Source: an uncultured Verrucomicrobiota bacterium
Lineage (GTDB): Bacteria; Verrucomicrobiota; Verrucomicrobiia; Opitutales; Seribacteraceae
Assembly (NCBI GenBank): GCA_902580225.1
Contig: CACHJU010000004.1
Location: forward strand, 33,377-97,376
Reading direction: 5' to 3'
DNA length: 64,000 nt
Position numbers and translations under genes: made by a program. Shown here one piece after another: positions 9,802 to 18,642 of the stretch (position 1 is its first letter; the number at the start of each line of letters is the position of its first letter). Under the pieces are notes generated by a model. The model worked only from the letters and a program-made list of their open reading frames with translations, was not told where the DNA came from and searched no databases.

Positions 9802-10230
9802 ATGGCTGATAAAATATCACCTCAAAGGCGTTCCTGGAATATGTCCAGAATCAGGTCTTCGAATACGAAACCAGAGATTGCAGTCCGTTCGGCACTGCAC
9901 CGCAACGGATTCCGTTTTACAGTAAATGGACCATTAAACAAGAAGTTGCCTGGCAAGCCAGATCTCGTACTGCCCAGATACAGGACAATTATTTTTGTAC
10001 ACGGATGTTTCTGGCATGGACATGAGAATTGTAAGATATCCAGAATTCCAAAAACAAGGACGGACTGGTGGAAGTCAAAGATCGGGAAAAATCAGGACCG
10101 GGATAAGATAGTCAGAAAAACACTGCTTGAGATGGACTGGAATATTTTAACTATTTGGGAATGCGAAATAAAAGAAGATCCAACCCTTAAAGAGTTAATT
10201 CTCCAGGTTAATCAAAAAAGCGTAAGTTAA
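9802..10230 (+). CDS. vsr: Very short patch repair endonuclease Vsr
   Basis: 142 residues. Vsr nicks next to T:G mismatches made by deamination of 5-methylcytosine and so protects the genome from mutagenesis by the nearby m5C methylase. Family blocks are RRSWNMSRIRSSNTKPE at the N-terminus, RNGFRFTVNGPLNKKLPGKPDLVLPRY with the catalytic Asp, and IIFVHGCFWHGHENC with zinc/active-site His and Cys. It ends 23 bp inside the convergent MspI-like endonuclease gene. One operator copy lies about 80 bp upstream of the start. Confidence 0.93.
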   Translation: MADKISPQRRSWNMSRIRSSNTKPEIAVRSALHRNGFRFTVNGPLNKKLPGKPDLVLPRYRTIIFVHGCFWHGHENCKISRIPKTRTDWWKSKIGKNQDRDKIVRKTLLEMDWNILTIWECEIKEDPTLKELILQVNQKSVS

Positions 10231-11593
10231 GCTTCAATTGTATGCGGTCTCCCCTGTGGTCACTTGGGTATGTCCAGCTAAACACATCCCATGTTTTATC
10301 GAGTGGGATTGCCATAAGTTTATCTATATGAGAGTCCCAGGTTTGGCAGATTAGTTCCTCCCCACTTTCCCTTTTCCTCCTCATGAAAATATTTTGTGCA
10401 ACCTGAAAGCCGTATTTCAAGTTACCTTCAGGTTCCCATTGTCCTTTTAGGACCCATTCAGCCAACTTCCGCCTATGAGGTTCATAAGAAATATGAAAGT
10501 CCTGTTTGGTATAATTATAAGAATTACTTACCATGCCTTCCCAACTACCATACTCCTGGAACTTGCTGAAGTATTCTCCTAACCTATGGGTTTCGGGTAA
10601 ACCAAGTATTTCCATAAAATCACTTGCTCTTCTTTCATGGCATGAAACCTGGCTAGCAGTAGAGTTCTTTACCGAAAAAGTAACTTCTTTTTTCGTGTCC
10701 CTAATATGAACAGAGCAAATTATATCCGTTTTCGCTTTGCCTCCATTAGATAATAACGGAACCGAGTCGGTTGCCACGAGCCTGTCTATTTCACTGCTAT
10801 CAATTTTTAACTGTCTGGTAATAAAAGATGCAATCCTGTCAAATTCAGGTGAACCAGATTGGCCATTTTTCTTAAATTCTGTGAGGAGATCGGGTATGTT
10901 CAGGATACCAGTTAAGAATTTTTCGTACCGGTATCCGATTTTTTCGTAACGGCCTGGATCTTCCGTTGCAACATCTGAGCAAAACTCATCAAAATTAAGT
11001 TCCTCTGCGGATACAGCTTCAAAAGATTCCTGTATGTCCTGTTTCTGAAGTATAATGCCTCTTTCGTATTCAAGGAAAAAGGAATCAAGTTCCTCTACCA
11101 GCAGAATATTCTCAAACGGGCAGTATTGTTCCTTGTTTTTTACTCTGTTTCTAAAGTTAATAAAACTTTGTTCATTCTCACCAATTACAAATAGCGAACT
11201 AACCAAACTGTCAGCGAATTCCGGGCTTTGAAGGACTCCTTCCATATCATAGTAACTTATCTTTCGCCTGTCCTGCCTGAAGGTATTGGAACCAAAAATA
11301 ATAATTGTTTTCTCATCAATCGTATCTACATAAAAATGCGGACAATGTTCGTTTTTGTAGGAATATCCAGTCTTTGCTAAACTACCAACTTCTCCCCAGT
11401 TCCGTATAAGGCTTTGTTTTTTAAGATTATCAAGAATCCAGCTTATTGCCTTTTTGAAGTCCCTGCCAGATTGAGCCTTCGACTTTTCTTGCCTGTCGAG
11501 ATTAAATTCGTTCTGAGTCATCGTAATTGCTTTTGGCCCTCCATGCCCAGGAATGAAATGTTTTCGTTTATATTCATGCAACCACATTATCAA
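10208..11593 (-). CDS. MspI-like type II restriction endonuclease with extra N-terminal domain
   Basis: About 459-461 residues (the start is TTG at 11593 or ATG at 11587). The C-terminal half aligns by eye with R.MspI (262 aa). GYRYEKFLTGIL matches RLGKLYEKYIL and GGKAKTDI matches GGSPKTDATI with the metal-binding Asp. FSVKNSTASQVSCHER matches LNIKHSSKKKVSIAEY with the catalytic Lys, and FSWTYPSD matches LNWTYASG near the C-terminus. The Asn of the MspI N-x-K motif is Ser here, so the active site reads S-V-K. The first 200 residues are not in MspI; they may add DNA binding or control. Likely target CCGG, by inference. It sits next to vsr and downstream of an operator copy, on the strand of the LysR-type gene. 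Confidence 0.82.
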   Translation of the reverse strand: MIMWLHEYKRKHFIPGHGGPKAITMTQNEFNLDRQEKSKAQSGRDFKKAISWILDNLKKQSLIRNWGEVGSLAKTGYSYKNEHCPHFYVDTIDEKTIIIFGSNTFRQDRRKISYYDMEGVLQSPEFADSLVSSLFVIGENEQSFINFRNRVKNKEQYCPFENILLVEELDSFFLEYERGIILQKQDIQESFEAVSAEELNFDEFCSDVATEDPGRYEKIGYRYEKFLTGILNIPDLLTEFKKNGQSGSPEFDRIASFITRQLKIDSSEIDRLVATDSVPLLSNGGKAKTDIICSVHIRDTKKEVTFSVKNSTASQVSCHERRASDFMEILGLPETHRLGEYFSKFQEYGSWEGMVSNSYNYTKQDFHISYEPHRRKLAEWVLKGQWEPEGNLKYGFQVAQNIFMRRKRESGEELICQTWDSHIDKLMAIPLDKTWDVFSWTYPSDHRGDRIQLKLNLRFFD

Positions 11594-11634
11594 GGCGGTG
11601 GAATTAAACTAAACTAAATTAAAAGTCAGAATGC

Positions 11635-11648
11635 TTACTTAGTGGTAA
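11635..11648. promoter_or_regulatory. Palindromic operator TTACT-N4-RGTAA, copy 2 (MspI-like endonuclease)
   Basis: TTACTTAGTGGTAA differs from the consensus at one arm base. It lies 42 bp upstream of the endonuclease start, between that gene and the end of the regulator gene, where a promoter for the endonuclease is expected. Confidence 0.55.
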
Positions 11649-11677
11649 TTCTTCTCCAAATTACCTTTTCAGCAGTG

Positions 11678-12619
11678 CTACTTTTTAATAGTAGTAGCTT
11701 TCTTGAAAATTTTTTGAATTTCTTTCGCTACGGTTTCGATCTCAGGTTTGTAGTGGAAAGTTTCCTTTTTCCACGCAATTACAAGTTTTCCATGCATATC
11801 TGCCAATTCTTTCACGGCGATATGTTTATAATAATCTAAGGGTAGGTCTTTTGCCAGGAAAGCCGGTAGTATACCGCAAAAGCAATTTGATTTTACGGCC
11901 TGAAGAACTTCGAAGTGTGAGCTGCATTCGAGTTCGTAATTTGGTTTCTTTCCAATTTTATCTGTTGCGTTGTCAACAAACCTTCTCCGCTCTCCAGAGC
12001 CAGAGAGTGAAGCATATGGTTCCTTGCAAATCATCTCCAGTGGAACTTTTCTATATTTAGAAAGATTTTCCCAGGTCAAGGGTGCATATAATTTATACTC
12101 GAGTTTTCCGAGAGAAAGCTTTTTTACATTTTTTCCCAAGCTTTTTTCGGAAACTATAATCAAATCAGCTTCTCCTGCATCCAAAGCATTAGGAAGTTCA
12201 GAGCTTCTCATGTTGCATAGATTAACCCGTATTTCTTTGGTACTTTCTTTAAGATCGGCAAAGTTTGGCAGTATTACACTGGATAAAAATGTCTCTCCGG
12301 CTCCGATTGCAATGCTCGGTTGAATGCCGTCGACCTTATCTAGAAAAGCTTGCATGGAAGTCAGGAAATTCTCGGCAATGGTTGCGAGTTCTTCACCCTC
12401 TGGTGATAGGCCTTTTAACTTTCCGTCTTTTTTTCTCAGGCTTACTTTTTCGAAAAACTCCTCGAGCTCTCCTATTTGTCTACTAATTTTTGCTGCTTCA
12501 GTTGTGTTACCATTTGCTGCCTTAAGTATGTAGCCCGCTTTTTTTACAGAAATAAGGCTTTTCAACCTGGCTAGTGAAAAGTTTTTGCTTGTTAACTTGT
12601 TAACTCCTTTCTCGAACAT
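11678..12619 (-). CDS. LysR-type transcriptional regulator of the island
   Basis: 313 residues. The N-terminal region (about 15-75) reads as a LysR winged helix: LKSLISVKKAGYILKAANGNTTEAAKISRQIGELEEFF, with SRQIGELE where LysR proteins have VSRQIRRLE. The rest is a periplasmic-binding-protein-like effector domain (IGAGETFLSSVILPNFADL, DAGEADLIIVSEKSLG). It lies between the restriction gene (same strand, downstream) and the methylase/ATPase operon (divergent). A copy of the palindrome overlaps its start codon, so it probably represses itself. No ribosome-binding site precedes the ATG at 12619, so the mRNA may be leaderless or start at a later codon. This is an unusual replacement for the small C proteins that usually control such systems. 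Confidence 0.78.
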   Translation of the reverse strand: MFEKGVNKLTSKNFSLARLKSLISVKKAGYILKAANGNTTEAAKISRQIGELEEFFEKVSLRKKDGKLKGLSPEGEELATIAENFLTSMQAFLDKVDGIQPSIAIGAGETFLSSVILPNFADLKESTKEIRVNLCNMRSSELPNALDAGEADLIIVSEKSLGKNVKKLSLGKLEYKLYAPLTWENLSKYRKVPLEMICKEPYASLSGSGERRRFVDNATDKIGKKPNYELECSSHFEVLQAVKSNCFCGILPAFLAKDLPLDYYKHIAVKELADMHGKLVIAWKKETFHYKPEIETVAKEIQKIFKKATTIKK

Positions 12620-12632
12620 TACTAAACAGTAA
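12619..12632. promoter_or_regulatory. Palindromic operator TTACT-N4-AGTAA, copy 3 (regulator autoregulation)
   Basis: TTACTAAACAGTAA is a perfect 5-bp palindrome with 4-bp spacer whose first base pairs with the first base of the regulator's start codon. This position strongly suggests autorepression. It is also the only copy in the 195-bp gap before the divergent methylase operon. Confidence 0.7.
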
Positions 12633-12814
12633 GTAATAGAATTATTTGAGTTGTTGTCAATATAGCTTGGCCTGTTTATTTCTAATACGAAATTATTTGT
12701 TTGTAGGTGAGCAAGTCATTGATGAAAAGATAATAACAAAATTAGATATCCGGAAATTTTTTAGATGTGCTTACAGACAAATTTGAATATAATCCTTTAT
12801 TAAAAATAAGTTAA

Positions 12815-15715
12815 GTGGAACAAACAATAAAAAGAATTGCTGAACTGCAACTTCAGTACAGCCCCAATGCTACTTCGGCAATGAAGGAGAGGGGAGAGCT
12901 TGTAAATAAAACTTTACCCAATGAATTAAAGGAAGTGGTAGATTCTTTCGGTAAAGAATATAAAGATCATAAATTTCAAATAAGTGGGCGTGACGGTGCC
13001 GGTTTACATGCCACTATCCCGTTTGTGGAAATAAGAGTACTAAATGGGTTGAATGTAGACTGTGACTTTTATGTTGCGATTTATTTCTCTAGAGACGGTG
13101 AGAGAATCTATGTGACCTTTGGTGCGGATGCTTTAAAGCACAATTTGCACTTACCCAAAAAGAGAAATGAAAGCCAAGCCATTCTTGGGGGAATGCAAGA
13201 AATTCTCAGTACGCACAAAATACTTTCTAAGGATAAAAAAGACTGGTCTCAAAACTTTAAAAGTAAATTAAATCTAAATATTTATTCTAAAGGCACTAGC
13301 CTTTCTTTGTACGAAGTTTGTACCATTGCTGCCCAGGAGTTTTTCGTTCAGGATCTTGATTTAGAGGATTTTTTGGGATCCATACAGTATGCAATGGAAT
13401 GCATGATGTGTTTGATCTCTCATTCTGAAAAAGAGTCATCAGAGACAACCAAAAAAAGTTTTGAAGACTATTTGCTGAGAAATAATAAAACGGGAAGCGG
13501 GAAGGCTTCTTCATACATTAGAGCACTTTCATTACTTGAGCAGTTGTTAGACCGCCAGCCACAAGGCTTTGAGCATTGCTGTAACATCTGGAAAGTGGAA
13601 TCAGTTTCAAAATTACATGAGCTTTATGAATTTGTTCTAATTCAGGCAAAGCAACCTAAGCAGAGTGGCTGGGTTTTTGACGATATTCCTGAAAGTTATC
13701 TTGAAAAGGGCTTTTGTAGTGCTGCATTAAGAGCTTACATCGAATTCAGGTCTTCTTTTGAAGTTCAGCCCCAGCTTTTCTGCCAGCTTGCCCTGCATTA
13801 TTTACTCGGAGAAAGAGAAAAAAGTTTTTCCGAACATGGCCCTGGAAACGATTTCCATACTTTTTTCACAGGAGAAAATGAAAAGTACAGTTTTGATAAA
13901 TTAATGTGCTTTAAACTGGATGATCCAGGCCAGGCAGATTTCAAAGAAATAACAAAGGATCTTAAGTTTTTATTGGGTGAAGTTTTTCCATACTTGAGTT
14001 CTTTAAACAGATTGGCTCCCCAGGTTGCTTCTTTTTTTAATTCGAGTGCCTTTTCGGTTGGTAATGATTTATCTATTTATGTTTACCCTTACCTGGACTG
14101 TATTAAAGGTCTCCAAAGCTTAGAGGTATCAGAAGATTTCAAATTAGTTCCGTTTCTTTCCAGTCTGATAAATGCTCAGAATGATTTTAATACTGCAGGT
14201 TTCGCTTCTTCTGGGCTAATTAAATTTGTATGTGAAAGTGCACTCAAGGAAGCGGGTCCAGGCAGTACAGTTTATGATCCAGCCTGCGGTATTGGAACTG
14301 TCCTGATTTGTGCATTAGATCAAATTTCTGGAATAAGAGATCTTTATCAAATTTCAGGTTCTGAGATAAACCCCGTATTGGCAAATATAGCTAAAGCCGG
14401 ATTTTTGCTTAAAGCATTTACAATTCGCGACAAATTGGACCCTGTTGTTTTAAACGATTTAATTTTCAGAGTATCACCTAATATCCGCATTGAAGATTCC
14501 CTTAAATCCAACCAGCAAGTTATAAGAGATTTGAGTGAGCATTGGTCGAGTTATAATGAACTTCTTATGTATCCTCCGTACCGCGGCGATCATTTAAATA
14601 AGTATGATTATATTATTACTGAGCCACCTCAAGATGGGGCTGGTTTAAATGAGACTTTTCTCAAATTAGATCATCAACAATTTCTTTTATTCTGTGCATC
14701 CCGAAATATTCAAGCTCAACAGTCGTTGTTGATCCTGTCAGAATCAATCCGTAGGAGTGAAAGAGATGGGCAGCTGAGGGATTTGATGATTAGAAACTTT
14801 CCACCTACTGCTATTTATCATGCACATGCAGAAAAAAAAGTGATTCTTCATTTTGAAGAGTTCCGCCCTGACAAGTTAATATTTGGCGATATTGCTGATA
14901 ATAACAACTCAAATGCGGAGAATGTCCCTCTAGAAATTAGTAATCTAATTACAGCAAGTAAGGACGAAATAGTTTCTGGAAACCGGGAACTTGTATTTTC
15001 GAGAGAGACTAAAACCGAGAATGAATCAACAAAAGTTAGTTTTGAAAAAGCCCGTCAATACTTTGAGTTTCAAATTGATAAATTCAATGATTTATTAAGA
15101 GAGTCCCGTCAAATTCATGACGAAATTGAAAATACGAAACAAGAATATCAACCTAAAAGAAAATTGGCTGAGTATTTATCGGGAGGCCAGGGATGGCTGG
15201 ATGTATCTGGTAGTTCGTTGAAAGGATTGGACATAGGTTTAATGGAAGAAAGCAAATCCGAAAAGGTTGCTGTTATTGAAGTATTCAGTAACCGCACGAA
15301 ACTTAAACTACAGAAAAAAATTGGCCTCATGGAACAACTTAACCGTGAGCATTTAGAGACAACACCTCCATATCAGATCTACTTCGTGCATAATGAGAGA
15401 GAAAAAATCGACCCCAGTTTCTTATACTATTGGATTAGAGCACAATTGAGCTCAAAAATAGAAAAACAGCTCCGCCGTAAAAGTATTGTTGAAGTGCCAG
15501 TAAGAGTAGATTTTTTAATGCATGAAATTTGTAATCAAAAAATCACAATCCCACCTTTTTATTTACAAGGTACAATTGCCAAATTTTTGCGTAAATTATT
15601 TCCTCTTGCTGGAATCAATATGAGTGGTGGATTTGGACTAAAGATGGGTAGTGGAACGAGTTCTTCCCGCACTCCTCATATCGTTGACATGATAAGGTAT
15701 TTATTGTGTCTATAA
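12815..15715 (+). CDS. MrcB_N - N6-adenine methylase - HsdS-like recognition fusion protein
   Basis: 966 residues from a GTG start. The first ~120 residues match the MrcB-like N-terminal domain (DUF3578) by pattern: FQISGRDGAGLHATIPFVEIR, then DFYVAIYFSRDGERIYVTFG. A helical middle follows. The methylase core is at about 470-650, with FASSGLIKFVCESAL, motif I VYDPACGIGTVLICALDQI, and motif IV DYIITEPPQDGAGLNETFL. Canonical N6 enzymes have N/D-PP-Y/F in motif IV; here it is EPPQ, so activity or specificity may differ. Residues 770-960 contain a coiled-coil and one HsdS-like recognition half ending ITIPPFYLQGTIAKFLRKLF. It heads an operon with the ATPase 26 bp downstream. It is a one-chain modification or sensing unit rather than a standard HsdM. 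Confidence 0.75.
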   Translation: MEQTIKRIAELQLQYSPNATSAMKERGELVNKTLPNELKEVVDSFGKEYKDHKFQISGRDGAGLHATIPFVEIRVLNGLNVDCDFYVAIYFSRDGERIYVTFGADALKHNLHLPKKRNESQAILGGMQEILSTHKILSKDKKDWSQNFKSKLNLNIYSKGTSLSLYEVCTIAAQEFFVQDLDLEDFLGSIQYAMECMMCLISHSEKESSETTKKSFEDYLLRNNKTGSGKASSYIRALSLLEQLLDRQPQGFEHCCNIWKVESVSKLHELYEFVLIQAKQPKQSGWVFDDIPESYLEKGFCSAALRAYIEFRSSFEVQPQLFCQLALHYLLGEREKSFSEHGPGNDFHTFFTGENEKYSFDKLMCFKLDDPGQADFKEITKDLKFLLGEVFPYLSSLNRLAPQVASFFNSSAFSVGNDLSIYVYPYLDCIKGLQSLEVSEDFKLVPFLSSLINAQNDFNTAGFASSGLIKFVCESALKEAGPGSTVYDPACGIGTVLICALDQISGIRDLYQISGSEINPVLANIAKAGFLLKAFTIRDKLDPVVLNDLIFRVSPNIRIEDSLKSNQQVIRDLSEHWSSYNELLMYPPYRGDHLNKYDYIITEPPQDGAGLNETFLKLDHQQFLLFCASRNIQAQQSLLILSESIRRSERDGQLRDLMIRNFPPTAIYHAHAEKKVILHFEEFRPDKLIFGDIADNNNSNAENVPLEISNLITASKDEIVSGNRELVFSRETKTENESTKVSFEKARQYFEFQIDKFNDLLRESRQIHDEIENTKQEYQPKRKLAEYLSGGQGWLDVSGSSLKGLDIGLMEESKSEKVAVIEVFSNRTKLKLQKKIGLMEQLNREHLETTPPYQIYFVHNEREKIDPSFLYYWIRAQLSSKIEKQLRRKSIVEVPVRVDFLMHEICNQKITIPPFYLQGTIAKFLRKLFPLAGINMSGGFGLKMGSGTSSSRTPHIVDMIRYLLCL

Positions 15716-15740
15716 GTATAATTTTTAATTTTTTAAATCC

Positions 15741-17639
15741 GTGAGCAAAGATAAAACCGAAAGTATCCAAGCCGAGTTAGAGCGGCTTACACCTAAGCAG
15801 CAAATTCACGCATTAAATTCGCTTCCAAGTAAGTTCGATAAGAACGATTCGTTTCTTCATAGTTTAAAGTTAGGGAAATTTAAAGCTTTTGATGAGCCTC
15901 AACTAGTTGAGTCGCCTTTAATTTCTCTTTTGTATGGTAAAAATAGTGCTGGGAAATCAAGCCTTGTTCAGTCTTTACTCTATCTGAATGAAGCGAGAAA
16001 AGGGAATTTTGATGCACATGATACGGAACTTGGTGGTGATTCTGTAAACCTTGGAGGATTTTATAATTTTATTCACAAGAGGGATGAAAAAGACAAAGTC
16101 CAAATCGATTGTGAGCTAAATATTCCAGAATTTGGCCGTTGTATCTTAAAATTCGATTTTGGAGAAATCGAAATGGCTAGCACCTCACACTTTACTGACA
16201 TACCTAAAGGTGCAACTGATTTAGATCAAGAAATCATAAACCAGTTTTTTGTTTACAAAAAAGATCCAGAAGTGGTTAAAAAGCTTCTTGGATTAAAACC
16301 TGACGAAGAGATCAAAGTTAGTTTTCAAACTGAACAAAGGGCGAGTTTTGAAAAACAGATTAAGTTACTCGATATATCAGTTGTTTTGGGTGAAGTTGAA
16401 ATTATAAGCTTCTCCCAAAGTCACTTTAGTGAATGTTTCAAAATAAATTTTACTGAGGGTCTTGAAAAAATTGGTCTTAACAAAGAAGACTGGGAGCCTT
16501 TTGCAAATTCGCTTCAGGCCAAAACTGCTTTTAATAAACTGGTTCCAGAAAATCTTTTTCATAAAAAAATAATGGAAAACGATGGTCCGTTTGATAAAAA
16601 GCAGGAGGCGGAACACAAAAGCCTTCGAAATTTAATAGTACATGGGAAAGATAAAAATCTGTTGGGTAAACTTGGTGGTTTTCTCAGTAAGATTTCAACG
16701 GAGTTAGGCGCTGTTCTTGATAGCTTCAATTATTTTAGTGGGAACAGGGCAATGCCATCACAAAACATTCTGGATGGTTCGTCTGGTACCAAAAGCTCTG
16801 GTGATGCGGGAGGAGAAAGATGCTGGGCGGATATAAAGAAAGATAAAAAGCTGATGGACAGGGTTAATAAATACCTGGGAGATCTTTTTGATAACAGATA
16901 CCAGCTCGTTCTCATCAAAAGTTTTTCAGCAGAAATAGCCTCCAAGGTTGCAGGTGAAGCCTTGAGCGAGTCATTGGGGTTAAGTGGAGAAAGTAAGGAT
17001 GAAGAAGGTGGCAGAGAGGTGTATGCAGATGATCATATTGTTGAAGATGAGTCCTTCGAGTATGGCTCACCTGTAAATTCACTTGATCCTGAAGATCTTA
17101 AAAGTAAAGTTCTAAACAAATTAAATTCTAATAAGCAAGTCCCAGAGTTCACTTCGTTGAGAATTTGGGATAATGTGCCCGATCTACCGCTCAGGCTACA
17201 AGACTTGGGCCGTGGTGTAGGCCAGGTGATTCCAATCATCGCAGCTAGTTGCGAACCTGGCCGCACAATTATCGTTGAGCAGCCGGAATCTGATTTACAT
17301 CCTAAGCAACAGTCGATTCTTGCTGATATGCTTATCGAAAATGCAGTTAAGTATGGAACAAGGTTTATTATCGAAACCCATAGTGAATTTTTGCTTCTTC
17401 GGCTTTTAAGAAGAATTGGGGAAACGGATGCGGATAAATTATCAGACGAAGATAAAAACTATGCCCTCGATGTTGAACAGTTAGGCGTTTACTATGTACA
17501 CGCTGCCGATCAGGATGAAGGGCGTACTGGTGTAAAGGTGGAAAGAATGGAAATCTCTCCCAAGGGCCGGTTAAGAAATCCATGGCCAAAAGGTTTTTTC
17601 TCGGAAAAGAAAGAAGATATTTTCTGGCATGCAGGCTAA
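15741..17639 (+). CDS. DUF3696/OLD-like AAA ATPase of the defence operon
   Basis: 632 residues from GTG. Walker A LLYGKNSAGKSSLVQS is at about 64-77. The ABC-type second half carries DLGRGVGQVIPIIAASCEPG (signature-like), then TIIVEQPESDLHPKQQSILAD (Walker B and D-loop, near 508) and FIIETHSEFLLLRLLRRIGE. This pattern is the DUF3696 family seen in retron, Septu and PARIS-like defence cassettes. No nuclease domain is visible in the protein itself. The next gene starts 11 bp inside its end, so production of the two is probably coupled and they likely form a complex. Confidence 0.8.
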   Translation: MSKDKTESIQAELERLTPKQQIHALNSLPSKFDKNDSFLHSLKLGKFKAFDEPQLVESPLISLLYGKNSAGKSSLVQSLLYLNEARKGNFDAHDTELGGDSVNLGGFYNFIHKRDEKDKVQIDCELNIPEFGRCILKFDFGEIEMASTSHFTDIPKGATDLDQEIINQFFVYKKDPEVVKKLLGLKPDEEIKVSFQTEQRASFEKQIKLLDISVVLGEVEIISFSQSHFSECFKINFTEGLEKIGLNKEDWEPFANSLQAKTAFNKLVPENLFHKKIMENDGPFDKKQEAEHKSLRNLIVHGKDKNLLGKLGGFLSKISTELGAVLDSFNYFSGNRAMPSQNILDGSSGTKSSGDAGGERCWADIKKDKKLMDRVNKYLGDLFDNRYQLVLIKSFSAEIASKVAGEALSESLGLSGESKDEEGGREVYADDHIVEDESFEYGSPVNSLDPEDLKSKVLNKLNSNKQVPEFTSLRIWDNVPDLPLRLQDLGRGVGQVIPIIAASCEPGRTIIVEQPESDLHPKQQSILADMLIENAVKYGTRFIIETHSEFLLLRLLRRIGETDADKLSDEDKNYALDVEQLGVYYVHAADQDEGRTGVKVERMEISPKGRLRNPWPKGFFSEKKEDIFWHAG

Positions 17640-18609
17640 AGAGCATCTCTCGATTTTTGGTTTAGATCCTAAGATTTTTATAAATCGAATTGATAGGGAT
17701 GAGGATGATTTCCAGATCAAAACATCTTGGGGTAAATTGGAAGAACGTTTACTTGGGCCTGCTGCAAAAAATCGGACCAGTGAGATTGGTGCTTTGATTT
17801 GGGATGCCATTGATGAAGATGGGAATCGTTTTTCGAGTTTGGTTATGGAAAATTATGAACTGCTTGAAAATGAGCCAAAAGCAATATTTGATGAGCTTAT
17901 GCAATCAGGAAGAATAGTTGATGAGCTGTACAAAGAAGATTCTGAACAGGAAACTTTTGGAATTGTTGCTGAAAGATTAACTTTAAGTGATTTGGAGGAG
18001 ATAGGGGATGATTGCATTTCATCTCTCTTGGAAGAAAGTGAATCTTTAAATGGTTTTATCTCATACACCAGTTTCTTTTCAGTCAGCTACACTAGAGAAG
18101 ATTGGTGGTTGCAGTTTGAGCCTGATTACACTGAGTGTAATCTTGATACTCAGTTAAGCGAATTTCGAAACATACTCCTATATTCAGAAGACATTAGTAT
18201 TTTTGATAGAGAGTGGGAGCCTGACAACAAAACTGGCTACTTATCAGTAAATAAGATCTTTGAGCTAATCCAATGCAACCGACTTGACCCCGTTGTAAGA
18301 ATCCATAGAAAAAACACTGATGATTTTCACAATTGGCTTGGTCCTACAAAAGTAGAAGCATTTTGTGATCGTGCAAAAGCTAAAGTAGGTAATGTGAAAG
18401 TTAAGATCTATTTTTGGCGAAAGCAGTACATCCATTTTAGGGCAATATGTTGCAGTTATGGTGGTTATCATTCAAGTTATGGAGTCCAGGAATTTGATGA
18501 TGCCAGTCAGTTGTACACTCCGATTCCTGCGAAGACATTAACGTCCATTCATCATGCTTTTATACCTGACGATAATAATAAAGCATTTTCAGCAATTATG
18601 GATGTGTAA
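17629..18609 (+). CDS. Hypothetical partner of the AAA ATPase (326 aa)
   Basis: Not recognised. It overlaps the ATPase gene by 11 bp (ATG inside the last codons), the arrangement of a dedicated partner. The protein is acidic with no signal or membrane segment. The middle is Glu-rich helix (LTLSDLEEIGDDCISSLLEESESL) and the end looks like beta strands with many aromatic residues (KVKIYFWRKQYIHFRAICCSYGGYHSSYG). I see no HNH, TOPRIM or PLD motif, so it is neither PtuB nor AriB by sequence. Confidence 0.7.
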   Translation: MQAKEHLSIFGLDPKIFINRIDRDEDDFQIKTSWGKLEERLLGPAAKNRTSEIGALIWDAIDEDGNRFSSLVMENYELLENEPKAIFDELMQSGRIVDELYKEDSEQETFGIVAERLTLSDLEEIGDDCISSLLEESESLNGFISYTSFFSVSYTREDWWLQFEPDYTECNLDTQLSEFRNILLYSEDISIFDREWEPDNKTGYLSVNKIFELIQCNRLDPVVRIHRKNTDDFHNWLGPTKVEAFCDRAKAKVGNVKVKIYFWRKQYIHFRAICCSYGGYHSSYGVQEFDDASQLYTPIPAKTLTSIHHAFIPDDNNKAFSAIMDV

Positions 18610-18642
18610 GTATGTGGATTTACATTTTTATATACTAATTTA

